NCBI GenBank assembly: GCA_949316495.1
Contig: OX439004.1
Coordinates: forward strand, 54,778,159-54,842,158
Source of the DNA: Amphiduros pacificus
Lineage: Eukaryota > Annelida > Polychaeta > Phyllodocida > Hesionidae
DNA: 64,000 nucleotides
Direction: 5' to 3'
The notes beneath the pieces are model-generated. The model ran no database searches. It worked only from the letters and a program-made list of their open reading frames with translations, and had not been told where the DNA came from. Numbering within the stretch: position 1 is the first letter of the stretch; the number at the start of each line of letters is the position of its first letter. The translations under genes and the position numbers were made by a program. Below are positions 1 to 15,000 of this stretch, piece after piece.

Positions 1-67
1 GCCTACCTTGGCTAGCCAGCTCGTGCTGCAGGTTGTTCTGAGCACTCTCCTTTATGCCTACCTTGGT
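1..67 (-). repeat. Tandem duplication of the GOLGA2 exon 20 donor junction (window edge)
   Basis: A unit of about 54 bp occurs twice (1-54 and from 55). Each copy has the exon end (codons for HELAxQ) followed by a G/GTAGGC donor. The array may continue beyond the left edge. Reading through the first donor meets an in-frame TAG within the second copy, so the donor at 61-60 is the likely one in use. Confidence 0.75.
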
Positions 68-3000
68 TAGCCAGCTCGTGCTGCAGATTGTGCAGTTTGT
101 TTTGAGCACTTTCTTTGTCTTCTTTCTCTGACTGCAGCTGATTTAACACCTGGTTCCTCTCCATCTCCAACTGTTTGATTGATGCTGATAAATTCTCCAT
201 CTACAACACCATGCCCTCTCAGGTATAAATCTATTTCTGATATCATGTATTAAAGTAACAACAAATATGATAAATAATCAAACAAAAAAGGGAACAACAA
301 AGCTTCATAAAATCAACAGCTATTTTCTCAAAGTCTAGGTCACTGCAGCAAGGTTAAAGCGTTAGTTTTACAGATGTGGGATATGTTTAAATGGCATGTG
401 TACTATGCTTGAACTTGTGTGACCACTATTGTGGTCGACAGCAGACAACAACTCATCTACTTTCAAATGACACAGAAATCTATGCTGGGGGTAATATGAT
501 ATCTTATTTACATGAGGGGTAATGGCATCACGATACCGAGAGGTTAATGTTGGTGGGAGTGGTGATAGTTACCATGGTGACATCACGATACCAAGAGGTT
601 TATGTTGGTGGGAGTGGTGACATCACCATACCGAGAGGTTAATGTTGGTGGGAGTGGTGATAGTTACCATGGTGACATCACGATACCGAGAGGTTAATGT
701 TGGTGGGAGTGGTGATAGTTACCATGGTGATAGTTACAATGGTGACATCACCATACCGAGAGGTTTATGTTGGTGGGAGTGGTGATAGTTACCATGGTGA
801 CATCACGATACCGAGAGGTTAATGTTGGTGGGAGTGGTGATAGTTACCATGGTGACATCATGATACCGAGAGGATAATGGTGGTGGGAGTGGTGATAGTT
901 ACCATGGTGACATCACGATACCGAGAGGATAATGGTGGTGGGAGTGGTGATAGTTACCATGGTGACATCACGATACCGAGAGGTTAATGTTGGTGGGAGT
1001 GGTGATAGTTACCATGGTGACATCACCATACCGAGAGGTTAATGTTGGTGGGAGTGGTGATAGTTACCATGGTGATAGTTACAATGGTGACATCACCATA
1101 CCGAGAGGTTAATGTTGGTGGGAGTGGTGATAGTTACCATGGTGACATCACCATACCGAGAGGTTAATGTTGGTGGGAGTGGTGATAGTTACCATGGTGA
1201 TAGTTACAATGGTGACATCACCATACCGAGAGGTTAATGTTGGTGGGAGTGGTGATAGTTACCATGGTGGAGTCTTGAGAGGAATCCTGCGTTGTGACGT
1301 TGGCGTTAGTCTCATCCCGAGCTGCATTCAGCTGAGACTGAAGCACTGTATTCTGGTTTGTTAAGGCGTTGACGGTATCCTGCAATATTCATAGTTTTAC
1401 AATTAAAATGCATAACAAGGTAACTTACACTGACAAATAAACAGATTTATAAGCAATAAAATCATCACAAAATCTTTTTATTTTTGTTTTATCCCATTCT
1501 GAATAAGATCTCATATGGCACAGAAAATTGAATACATCTATTATATCATTTTTGATTTGATACCTGAGCCGAGTTGAGTTCTCTTTGTAGCGTCTCTACG
1601 AGTTGCGACTGAGCCTCATAGTGCCTCAATCTGTCTTCTATCTGCTCCGAGGCAAACATCTCCTTCTTCTCACTGATATCTCGGTGCTCATGCACTGAGC
1701 GCAGCTCCTCCTCCCGCTGACTCAACTGTCAATATCACAAATACCCAGCCGTCAATATCGCAAATACCCAACTGTCAATATCGCAAATACCCAACTGTCA
1801 ATATCGCAAATATCCAACTGTCAATATCGCAAATATCCAACTGTCAATATCGCAAATACCCAATTGTCAATATCGCAAATACCCAACTGTCAATATCGCA
1901 AATACTCAACTGTCAATATCGCAAATACCCAACTGTCAATATCGCAAATACCCAACTGTCACTATCAGAAATACCCAACTGTCAATATCGCAAATACCCA
2001 ATTGTCAATATCGCAAATACCCAACTGTCTATATCGCAAATACCCAACTGTCACTATCAGAAATACCCAACTGTCAATATCGCAAATACCCAACTGTCAC
2101 TATCAGAAATACCCAAATGTCAATATCGCAAATACCCAACTGTCAATATCGCAAATACCCAACTGTCAATGTCACAAATACCCAACTACATCTCTTTGAA
2201 AAAATAACAATTTTAATATCTTAAAAAAACACAAACATTATCAATTTTATTTTCAATTCTCATTTAAGGTAAAGTTATGAACCCAGTTATCAATTTCTTT
2301 CAACAGTATGAATAATTTTTCATGCGGAATTCCTCTAAAGATGTCATACTGGACACCTGAGGAATAATTACTGATCCTGTACTCTGAGACTATGATATAT
2401 TTTCAGTCAAGGATAGATGTACTGATAGGGATATTACCGATTCTCGTATCTCCTTGAGTTCGTCTTCCTGCTGGGTGAGTCGTGACGAGAGTTCCTTGCC
2501 AATGTGTTGCTCTGACGCCAGACTCGTCATCAGATCCATGTTCTCATTGCTCTGCCAACACAATATAGAAATATGTTTGTTTGTTTGTTTGGGGTTTTAC
2601 ATCACTTTCAACATTATTTCAGTCATTTCGTGATGAGACCTACTTGTAGCAGATATAGTGCTGCCTCACTGAAACGTCATGTTGGAGGTCCTTGACATGA
2701 CAACCCACCCGGTCACAGATTTACAAAGACAACTGGTTAACCCTTTGGCACGGGCCTCTGCTCATATGGGAAATTGAATTATGAGTTCAATCTCGGCATG
2801 GCCGGGGTTCGAACCCACGACCTTTGGATCACCACAGAGGAACTGGTGCTAGTAAGCTGGCGCTCTAACCAACTGCGCCACGACCCGTGGCCTTAGAAAT
2901 ATATGAAATCATTAGGAATCTCCTCAGAATCCAAAAGATCAAAACAACAATATCTTTGCAAAGTGAGAGCAAGATAATGTAAATCTTGATTTGTTTTACA

Positions 3001-6000
3001 CAGAGTAATATATCTGCCAGGGTATTTAAAATATCTGTCAAATTTGAGCCCACACACCTGTACAACTATCACAGTATGCAGCATTGATTGCAGAGAGTAC
3101 TGACCATTTTAACGAATCCGTTCTGTAGTTCTGCTAGTTGTGTTTTGAGTTGTTTGTTCTGTGCCATGGCCCTGCTGAGAGCTGTCTTGTCACTCTGTAT
3201 GTTCTCCAGTAGCTGGTCGTGGTTGACTGCGCTGTCACTCAGCCTCTCCACAGCACTCTCCAGCTCCATCACCTTCATCTCACGCTCCTCTACCAACCTG
3301 CAACAATCATACAGCCAATCATAAACCAGCTCACAAACCTGAACCAATCACAAACCAGCTAACAAACCTGAACCAATCACAAACCAGCTAGTGTTCTCCA
3401 ATCACCCATCGGCAAAGCCCAGATAGGTGATCTGGAGAGGTCTGAGATTTTTGCTTTTTGGTTTTAATCTCGTTTAGATGTGATTTTTTAAATACCCAAC
3501 TGTTTAAGTGATAATTCATATTTTATACATACATGTATGATTATGTCTAAAATCTCACAAAAAAGCTTGATTATTTTTTGGATAACATTAAATAAAGAAA
3601 ATATAAATACTTGATAATAATCGCCAGCTGCAAAAATTGAATCAAACCCGTTTTAACGGCAGTTGAAACGGGTTCAATTTTAACGTTTAAACGGGTTTAC
3701 CACAGTTTTTATAGCTGGCGATTTTTTTACTTCACTAGAGCTCAATCAACTCCACCAAACTTTTCTTTGGTTGGAGTTGGTAGAGATCATGGACGTTTGA
3801 CAAACCCCTCCAGATCACCTATCTGGGCTTTGCCGATGGGTGATTGGAGAACACTACAAACCAGCTAACAAACCTACACCAATCACAAACCAGCTAACAA
3901 ACCAGCTCACAACCTGACTCAATCACAAACCAGCTAACAAACCTACACCAATCACAAACCAGCTAACAAACCTGCACCAATCAAAAACCAGCTAACAAAC
4001 CAGCTCACAAACCATTACCAATCACAAACCAGTTCACAAACCATTACCAATCACAAACCAGCTAACAAAGGGTTACAACAAGTGTCCAAAGCAACAATGC
4101 CAGGAAATGACAAATTATGATTTGATTCTTAATTGCAAAACATAATGGATATTGATCAAATTCTCGATATGATATAGTTAAAGTAGCACTCAAGACCATC
4201 AATTTGTTGCCTTTGATGTAACTCAGTTAAAACCTTGAAAACATTATGACAATGCAATACATTCCTGACACTGAATCTCTTTGAAAATTTGATTTTTTTC
4301 CCTGTTTAAATGCACATTTTATCCTCAATAAACCTCTATACTGGATGGTTGACCTCCTATAGAGCGACCACTTGTATCAGGATAAATGTTATAGACAAGA
4401 GGAATTATAACCAGAACAGCATGCAGTGCTCTGAGTGGCCAAAAAGTCAAAACAGGAAATTAATCCAATTTGGAATGCATCTTTTTCCTAGGATTTTGAC
4501 CTTATTCTGAGATATCATTGCATGATAAAAACAGCAGTATGTCAATTTTATTTTATTGTAGAATTGAATAGAAAACTTGTGTAATTTTCATCTTTCGCAC
4601 TTTTGCATCATATATTTGCTGGAGATATAATGGACAAAGTGCAGGAAAAAGTACAGAGTATAAGATTATTCCTGGATTACTAGCTAGGTAATTATAGTCT
4701 TTATAAAGATAGAGGTGATTTGAACACAAACCTGCTAAGTTGAGAATTATCAGTGATTTGAGCTTGTAATTTCTGGTTTGTCTCATCAAACTCCTGTCTG
4801 AGTTTCGTCAGGGTTTCTGATAATTCCGTCTTCTCATTCTGAGCTTCTGAAGCATCCATGGCAACCGATTCTTGCTGAGACTGCAGCTGTGTTACCAGTT
4901 GTTCAAGCTCACCTTGTTTTGATAATAGACTTTCTCTTTCTTCTGCTAAGCTACCAACCTAAAATAGCCAAAATATAAATAGCTAAAATGTGCAAAATAC
5001 AGTTTGAAAAATAAATGACTTGATTTCCCTTCATTTTCACTTGTTATAAATTAATTTATTGGCAGAATTCTCTAAAACTGTTTCCATCTTCACTTGTAAA
5101 AATATTCCATGCACTGCCCAAAAGAAATATCTAATGCAGTAAAGGAAATATATTTTTACTCTTTCATTGCCGAATGACACCATGTAGGCTATCTGTTTCA
5201 TATTGGTTTGGTGAGTAGAGTGGCTATGTTTGTCTGGTACCTGTTGTTGTAGGTGGAGTGACTGTGCGTTGATCTGTTCTATATACTGCGTGTACTGCTG
5301 TGTGATTTGATCTCTCTCTGAGCTCAGTCTCACGAAGGACTCCTCATACTGGTCCACCTTGGTCTGTAGATCTCCCTTCTCCGATACCAGCTGGTCTACC
5401 TGGGCCGACGTGTCTGCTATACCACTACCATTACTCAGCTGAAACACACCTCATATAGTGTTAAAACCCCCTAACATAGCTTCAAAACCCCCTCACATAG
5501 TGTCAAAACCCCTCACATTGTGTCAAAACCCCTCATATAACAACAAAACCCCTCACATAGTGTCAAAACCCCTCACATAATGTCAAAACCCCTCACATAG
5601 TGTCAAAACCCCACATATAGTGTCAAAACCCCTCACATAGTGTCAAAACCCCACATATAGTGTCAAAACCCCACATATAGTGTCAAAACCCTTCATATTG
5701 TGTCAAAACCCCTCATATAGTGTCAAAACCCCTCACATAGTGTCAAAACCCCTCATATAGTGTCAAAACCCTCACATAGTGTCAAAACCCCTCACATAGT
5801 GTCAAAACCCCTCACATAGTGTCAAACCCCCCCCCACATAATGTCAAAACCTTTCACATAGTGTCAAAACCCTTCATATAGTGTCAAAACCCCTCACATA
5901 GTGTCAAAACCCCTCACATAGTGTCAAAACCCCTCACATAGTGTCAAAACCCCTCACATTGCATCAAAATATCAAACTACAGGGAGAGGCCTCACATACT

Positions 6001-9000
6001 GATAAAACTATTCGGGTACCAAAATTACCCAAGATCCTTCAATTCGACACAAATGCAGCAATACTTTTTTAAAATATTAAAAACCCACATAAGAAAGAAT
6101 GTCGTACAACATTCATGAGTTTCTCTATATTTGATGTGAAGCTGTGACGTACCTGTTGGACATAGAGCTCGGACATTTCTAGTTTGCCCTTGAGCTCGAT
6201 GATGGAGTCTTCCAATTTGGCACATTCTGACCCCTGAAAATAGCACAAATATCACACCACAATAAAATCATCATCGCTTCACCAAAGCCTCTGTCAGTGG
6301 TTCATGATATTTGTTATAATTTCATATTTTTAACTCAATCAAAGAATAAACAGCTGGGCTTACTTTTTTCTGTAACTTTCCTTGAAGTTCTGAGTTTTGT
6401 TGTTGTATTTCTTCGTTAGATTTGCTGCAATGAATAAGATTCCATTAAAACATGACACTGTAAACTACCTTATATTCTCTGTGATATTATAAAGACGATT
6501 CTGAAATATTTGTGTACATATTTCTGATATTCAATACCAATCTCTGAGATCAAAAACGTTAAAATCTCACCATATGGGCACCAAGGCATTAAGTACATGA
6601 AGAGAATAATTTAACAAACAAAAATGTAATGGATCATAGACAATTTTAATTTAAATGCTCATTCATTAAGAAAAATTTGTTCCTGAACTTTCCTTACATC
6701 TCTAAAAAATCACAACTTACTTTGATTTGTACAGGTCAAGTTTTAATCTATCAACCTCCTTTGATAATGATTTCGTTGACTGAAAAAAAGTACAAAAATA
6801 TCATCAAAGCACATTTAAACTGATTCCATTCGCATTCAAGGCAGATGTACATGTACATGCATGACATGCAAACAAATATCAAACCATTCTGTCAAAAACT
6901 TGAAAATTTCAATAAGATATGAACATATGAATGTACAAACAAAGAGTCTCAAATATCTTTTTTAAAAGAAAAGTGCAAATTGAATTTATTGAAATATCTG
7001 TGATTTTTTTATATTTAAGTAATTTCAAATGGTCAAATATGTATGTAAAGAAAAATATATTATTAAATGTGGCACCAATGCCTATTCTGCAAAAAGTCAT
7101 TGACAAGTATTCCTATCTATTTCTGAGAGGCTATTTACTCATTCCTCCATACAAACAGAAACAAGCACTTAATATTCATGCCTACTATGGATTCCATCAC
7201 CTTCTAGAAAAATACTATTACAAAAACAAATGGCCAAAATGGTCATCAGCCCTAATGAACTATATTGCAGACTACTCTACTCACCACTTCCTACACACAA
7301 CACGACAGGAGAGAACAGTACAACAAAGATTAGTCACACGAACACAAACACACAGCTCCATCCCCTACTGGCTCATAGGCCACAAACACTCAGCTCCATC
7401 CCCTACTGGCTCATAGGCCACAAACACTCAGCTCCATCCCCTACTGGCTCATAGGCCACAAACACTCAGCTCCATCCCCTACTGGCTCATAGGCCACAAA
7501 CACTCAGCTCCATCCCCTACTGGCTCATAGGCCACAAACACTCAGCTCCATCCCCTACTGGCTCATAGGCCACAAACTCTCAGCTCCATCCCCTACTGGC
7601 TCATAGGCCACAAACACTCAGCTCCATCCCCTACTGGCTCATAGGCCACAAACACTCAGCTCCATCCCCTACTGGCTCATAGGCCACAAACACTCAGCTC
7701 CATCCCCTACTGGCTCATAGGCCACAAACTCTCAGCTCCATCCCCTACTGGCTCATAGGCCACAAACTCTCAGCTCCATCCCCTACTGGCTCATAGGCCA
7801 CAAACACTCAGCTCCATCCCCTACTGGCTCATAGGCCACAAACACTCAGCTCCATCCCCTACTGGCTCATAGGCCACAGACACTCAGCTCCATCCCCTAC
7901 TGGCTCATAGGCCACACACACTCAGCTCCATCCCCTACTGGCTCATAGGCCACACACACTCAGCTCCATCCCCTACTGGCTCATAGGCCACAAACACTCA
8001 GCTCCATCCCCTACTGGCTCATAGGCCACAAACACTCAGCTCCATCCCCTACTGGCTCATAGGCCACAAACTCTCAGCTCCATCCCCTACTGGCTCATAG
8101 GCCACAAACACTCAGCTCCATCCCCTACTGGCTCATAGGCCACAAACACTCAGCTCCATCCCCTACTGGCTCATAGGCCACACACACTCAGCTCCATCCC
8201 CTACTGGCTCATAGGCCACAAACCACTCAGCTCCATCCCCTACTGGCTCATAGGCCACACACACTCAGCTCCATCCCCTACTGGCTCATAGGCCACAAAC
8301 ACTCAGCTCCATCCCCTACTGGCTCATAGGCCACAAACACTCAGCTCCATCCCCTACTGGCTCATAGGCCACAAACACTCAGCTCCATCCCCTACTGGCT
8401 CATAGGCCACAAACACTCAGCTCCATCCCCTACTGGCTCATAGGCCACAAACACTCAGCTCCATCCCCTACTGGCTCATAGGCCACAAACACTCAGCTCC
8501 ATCCCCTACTGGCTCATAGGCCACAAACTCTCAGCTCCATCCCCTACTGGCTCATAGGCCACAAACACTCAGCTCCATCCCCTACTGGCTCATAGGCCAC
8601 AAACCACTCAGCTCCATCCCCTACTGGCTCATAGGCCACAAACCACTCAGCTCCATCCCCTACTGGCTCATAAGCCACAAACACTCAGCTCCATCCCCTA
8701 CTGGCTCATAGGCCACAAACACTCAGCTCCATCCCCTACTGGCTCATAGGCCACAAACACTCAGCTCCGTCCCCTACTGGCTCATAGGCCACAAACACTC
8801 AGCTCCATCCCCTACTGGCTCATAGGCCACAAACACTCAGCTCCATCCCCTACTGGCTCATAGGCCACAAACACTCAGCTCCATCCCCTACTGGCTCATA
8901 GGCCACAAACACTCAGCTCCATCCCCTACTGGCTCATAGGCCACAAACTCTCAGCTCCATCCCCTACTGGCTCATAGGCCACAAACACCCGGCTCCATCC

Positions 9001-12000
9001 CCTACTGGCTCATAGGCCACAAACTCTCAGCTCCATCCCCTACTGGCTCATAGGCCACAAACACTCAGCTCCATCCCCTACTGGCTCATAGGCCACAAAC
9101 CACTCAGCTCCATCCCCTACTGGCTCATAGGCCACAAACCACTCAGCTCCATCCCCTACTGGCTCATAAGCCACAAACACTCAGCTCCATCCCCTACTGG
9201 CTCATAGGCCACAAACACCCGGCTCCATCCCCTACTGGCTCATAGGCCACAAACTCTCAGCTCCATCCCCTACTGGCTCATAGGCCACACACACTCAGCT
9301 CCGTCCCCTACTGGCTCATAGGCCACAAACACTCAGCTCCATACCCTACTGGCTCATAGGCCACAAACACTCGGCTCCATCCCCTACTGGCTCATAGGCC
9401 ACTTATACTAACTATAGACGTTTGAAACATAGACAGCTGGAGAGTGCCACATCTACTGGAGAGTGCCACATCTACTGTAGAGTGCCACATCTACTGGAGA
9501 GTTTCACATCTACTGTAGAGTGTCACATCTACTGGAGAGTGCCACATCTACTGGAGAGTGCCACATCTACTGGAGAGTGCCACATCTACTGGAGAGTGCC
9601 ACATCTACTGGAGAGTGCCACATCTACTGGAGAGTGCCACATCTACTGTAGAGTGCCATATCTACTGGAGAGTGCCACGTCTACTGGAGAGTGTCACATC
9701 TACTGTAGAGTGCCACATCTACTGTAGAGTGCCACATCTACTGGAGAGTGCCACATCTACTGAAGAGTGCCATATCTACTGGAGAGTGCCACATCTACTG
9801 GAGAGTGTCACATCTACTGTAGAGTGCCACATCTACTGTAGAGTGCCACATCTACTGTAGAGTGCCACATCTACTGTAGAGTGCCACATCTACTGGAGAG
9901 TTTCACATCTAGTGGAGAGTTTCACATCTAGTGGAGAGTGCCACATCTACTGTAGAGTGCCACATCTACTGGAGAGTGCCACATCTACTGGAGAGTGTCA
10001 CATCTACTGGAGAGTGTCACATCTACTGGAGAGTGCCACATCTACTGGAGAGTGTCACATCTACTGGAGAGTGCCACATCTACTGTAGAGTGCCACATCT
10101 ACTGGAGAGTGTCACATCTACTGTAGAGTGCCACATCTACTGGAGAGTGCCACATCTACTGGAGAGTGCCACGTCTACTGGAGAGTGCCACGTCTACTGG
10201 AGAGTTTCACATCTACTGGAGAGTTTCACATCTACTGTAGAGTGCCACGTCTACTGGAGAGTGTCACATCTACTGCAGAGTGTCACATCTACTGGAGAGT
10301 GCCACGTCTACTGGAGAGTTTCACATCTACTGGAGAGTTTCACATCTACTGGAGAGTGTCACACCTACTGGAGAGTTTCACATCTACTAGAGAGTGCCAC
10401 GTCTACTGTAGAGTGCCACATCTACTGGAGAGTGCCACGTCTACTGGAGAGTTTCACATCTACTGGAGAGTTTCACACCTACTGGAGAGTTTCACATCTA
10501 CTGGAGAGTGCCACATCTACTGTAGAGTGCCACATCTACTGGAGAGTGCCACATCTACTGGAAAATGCCACGTCTACTGGAGAGTTTCACACCTACTGGA
10601 GAGTTTCACATCTACTGGAGAGTGCCACATCTACTGTAGAGTGCCACATCTACTGGAAAATGCCACATCTAGTGGAGAGTGCCACATCTACTGCAGAGTG
10701 TCACATCTACTGGAGAGTGCCACGTCTACTGGAGAGTTTCACATATACTGGAGAGTTTCACACCTACTGGAAAATGCCACGTCTACTGGAGAGTTTCACA
10801 CCTACTGGAGAGTTTCACATCTACTGGAGAGTGCCACATCTACTGTAGAGTGCCACATCTACTGGAGAGTGCCACATCTACTGTAGAGTGCCACATCTAC
10901 TGGAGAGTGCCACATCTACTGTAGAGTGCCACATCTACTGGAAAATGCCACATCTAGTGGAGAGTGCCACATCTACTGCAGAGTGTCACATCTACTGGAG
11001 AGTGCCACGTCTACTGGAGAGTTTCACATCTACTGGAGAGTTTCACACCTACTGGAGAGTTTCACATCTACTGGAGAGTGCCACATCTACTGTAGAGTGC
11101 CACATCTACTGGAGAGTGCCACATCTACTGGAAAATGCCACGTCTACTGGAGAGTTTCACACCTACTGGAGAGTTTCACATCTACTGGAGAGTGCCACAT
11201 CTAATGTAGAGTGCCACATCTACTGGAGAGTGCCACATCTACTGTAGAGTGCCACATCTACTGGAGAGTGTCACATCTACTGTAGAGTGCCACGTCTACT
11301 GGAGAGTTTCACATCTACTGGAGAGTTTCACATCTACTGTAGAGTGTCACATCTACTGGAGAGTGCCACGTCTACTGTAGAGTGCCACATCTACTGTAGA
11401 GTGTCAAATCTGCTGGAGAGTGTCACATCTACTGGAGAGTGCCACATCTGCTGGAGAGTGCTGCCACATCTACTGGAGAGTGTCACATCTACTGGGGAGT
11501 CACATCTACTGGAGAGTGTCACATCTACTGTAGAGTGTCACATCTACTGCAGAGTGTCACATCTACTGGAGAGTGTCACATCTACTGGAGAGTGTCACAT
11601 CTACTGGAGAGTGTCACATCTGCTGGAGAGTGCTGCCACATCTACTGGAGAGTGTCACATCTACTGGAGAGTGCCACATCTACTGGAGAGTGTCACATCT
11701 ACTGGGGAGTCACATCTACTGGAGAGTGTCACATCTACTGGAGAGTGTCACGTCTACTGGAGTGTGTCACATCTACTGTAGAGTGCCACATCTACTGGAG
11801 AGTGTCACATCTGCTGGAGAGTGCTGCCACATCTACTGGAGAGTGTCACATCTACTGGAGAGTGCCACATCTACTGGAGAGTGTCACATCTACTGGGGAG
11901 TCACATCTGCTGGAGAGTGCCACATCTACTGGAGAGTGTCAAATCTACTTTAGAGTGCCACATCTGTAGCCGAGCCACATCGAACAGTATGTCACATCTA

Positions 12001-15000
12001 ATGAATGTGCCACATTTGCAAAGATACATGCCATATTTAACAGTTCTGTATTGATTATATTGATATATGGTAAATCTCTACAAACAAAATATGTGCTACT
12101 TTTGGGACACAACTTTTAACCTTAAACATCTTTTACGTGAGCATATTTGTTGTTGATAATGATATATTAAATAGCCTTAAACTAAAATGCTTTTCAGTTC
12201 ACTTTAGTTGATATCTCTTATTTTCTGTTCACTTTATTTCTTATCTCCTATCTCTTTATATATTAGACTAAATTATATCATTACCATTATCTTTTGAATT
12301 TCTTAAATACTATTTCAATTTTAGCATTCCTTTCTGGAGCTGACATTTGCTTGGTGTTAATGATTTCAATAAGCAAATTTGAATTAAAATACAACAAATA
12401 TTGAAAACACAGGCCAATTCCCTAAAACGCTGACCACAACATGTATTAGGTGTGCCCATATTTTCAGTGAATTTATCCAAACTACAGACTTACTGCCTCG
12501 TTTTTCTGGTTTGATGATGAAGCTGACGTGTAGCTTCTTTCTAGTTCTGCCACACGCTGGCGAGATGCCTTCAGTCTCCCTTGTAGCTCCTCGATTTCTT
12601 CTGAAATCACACAAACACCGCCGACCATTAACATACATAAACAACAAAATACAAACACCGCCGACCATTAACATACATAAACAACAAAATACAAATACCG
12701 CCGACCATTAACATACATCTACAAAACACAAACACCACCGACCATTAATATACATAGACAACAAAACACAAACACCACCGACCATTAACATACATCTACA
12801 AAACACAAACACCGCCGACCATTAACTTACATAAACAAAACACAAACACCACCGACCATTAACATACATCCACAAAACACAAACACCACTGACCATTAAC
12901 TTACATCCACAAAACACAAACACCGCCGACCATTAACATACATCCACAAAACACAAACACTGCCGACCATTAACATACATCCACAAAACACAAACACCAC
13001 CGACCATTAACATATATAAACAACAAAACACAAACACCACCGACCATTACCTTACATCCACAAAACACAATTGACCATTAACATACATACTTAAATAACA
13101 AAACACAAATACTGCCGACCATTAACATACATCCACAAAACACGAACACTGCCGACCATTAACATACATACTTAACATACATCCACAAAACACAATTGAC
13201 CATTAACATACATACTTAAATAACAAAACACAAACACCACTGACCATTAACATACATTCATAAAATACAAAGTTTATAGCATAATAACTTGATAGGAGCT
13301 GCCTCATGAAATAAAGGAAGCACATCTTATAGAGATCTTATATCTAAACTCCCAACAGATGACACTGCATACAGGCTTTTGATGAACACTTGCATTGCAT
13401 GACATATTCATTTTATCTTTGTACCTGATTTATTTTAATCTACTTTTCCTGTTCAAAAATATATGTTTAAAATAATGCAGACCATATTTGATATTGATGT
13501 AATGAGTATTTTTGAATTTGTAACAAAAAAGGTTTAATTATCTATTTTTTCCCTGGGATAATTGATTCAGCATTGCTTTCATGGTATGTATTTATATTTC
13601 TCGCACATCTCCAATTATTTAGAAGGCATGTTATAAAACTCCCATCTCAAATGGATCATTACATATTCTGATATGCTAAAGATACTTAATGTTGAATGCT
13701 AAAGCTGCAAAAAGTGGAAAGAAAAGAAACATGACCCAAATTTTCTTGTAAAATTAACATACATTAAAAATGGCTGTGGCATTTTTGACATTTCAAAGAT
13801 GCATTTAGCAATGGCAGGTCAGTTGCCGGGTGAACGGACACATTCCACAGCAAATACCATCCCAGTGTCATGCTAATGCTTGCCAGCGTGGCTGAGTGCG
13901 TGGCTGAGTGCGCTCGATCCCCACTACCATCTACACTCTGCTCTCATCCCCTAACCAGGCAGCAGGGGCCCACTGATGTAAGCACCCATTATAAATAGAA
14001 CACATGTGTGGGTCAAGGAACCAAAACATGCACTGTTACCTTAAATATTATGTCATCAAAAACTACAACCACATCTCTCTCTCTCTCTATTGCATTATTT
14101 CTTTCTCTCCCATTTTTTGTGTTGGTCCTTGCTCAGTGCACCGACTCACACTGACAATACAAAGTCTGGAGAAAGCAAATATTTGTAAATATTGCCCCAC
14201 CCCTTTTGGTGACCCTGAAGATGACCCCACTTTGATGAGAAAGTAGGTCAGAAGTAGGAGTGACTGTGTGTCATGTACACAACATCACAACAACAAACTG
14301 TGCTGGTCACCATCTGAGCTCAGGTAAGAATAATGTCCTATATATCCCTCAATAATACTGTAAAGGTGCTGAATCTTATGCCAGCATTTCACAATGATCT
14401 CTGTTTGTCTATGGCAGGGCCCAGTCACTTTCTACACCATGGCATACATGAATATTTTCACAGAACATGACTTGGTCTAGATAACTTAAAGTGTGTCAGT
14501 ACTGAGAGTGCAGCCATGACACTGTACATGTACTTCAGTGGGTAGGCTGCCTCTCTTGTGAAATATCAGCCTCCAGCTGTGAGCTAATACGGGTAGTTAT
14601 CAATCTCATTAATACATTCCATGTAGGACAACATCTCACATCGTAGCTACAAAAATATATCCTTTGTCTGAAAACATAAAGTTAGTGTAACTTTAGATAA
14701 ATCATCACTACAATTGGTGAAGTTATCTGTGTAATAAATTTGAGCACCTACCATGGCATATGGGAAATGTGAATGAACACAAGAGATGGGTATAACTTTC
14801 CTAGTAATATTGAAACTTTCTATTCATGTATCTCAGCTCCATTACAGAGGCAGCACTTGCTCCTGTACACGTGGAGTCCTATTTGCTTTGCTCAGGGCTC
14901 GCGACTGTACACGTGGAGTCCTATTTGCTTTGCTCAGGGCTTGTCCTTTACAAACAAATTGAAATTTGTTATTTTCTTGCACATTAGTTTTTCACCTAAG

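Noticed and set aside
6931-7416. 161-codon plus-strand frame
   Set aside because: AT-rich intron sequence running into the 37-bp array; no recognisable domain or codon bias.
9422-12054. Long open frames (up to 305 codons) encoding repeated CHIYWRVPHLLESATSTGE peptides
   Set aside because: Product of a 19-bp repeat without stop codons, open in all three frames; the three frames encode cyclic versions of the same peptide. Lies in an intron on the strand opposite GOLGA2.
524-13262. CRISPR-like arrays
   Set aside because: Units are head-to-tail minisatellites without unique spacers, in an animal gene; no cas genes.
13880-13925. tRNA-like stretch gtggctgagtgc...gctcgatcc
   Set aside because: Resembles a tRNA fragment with a short duplication, but no full cloverleaf, box B or SINE body could be found.
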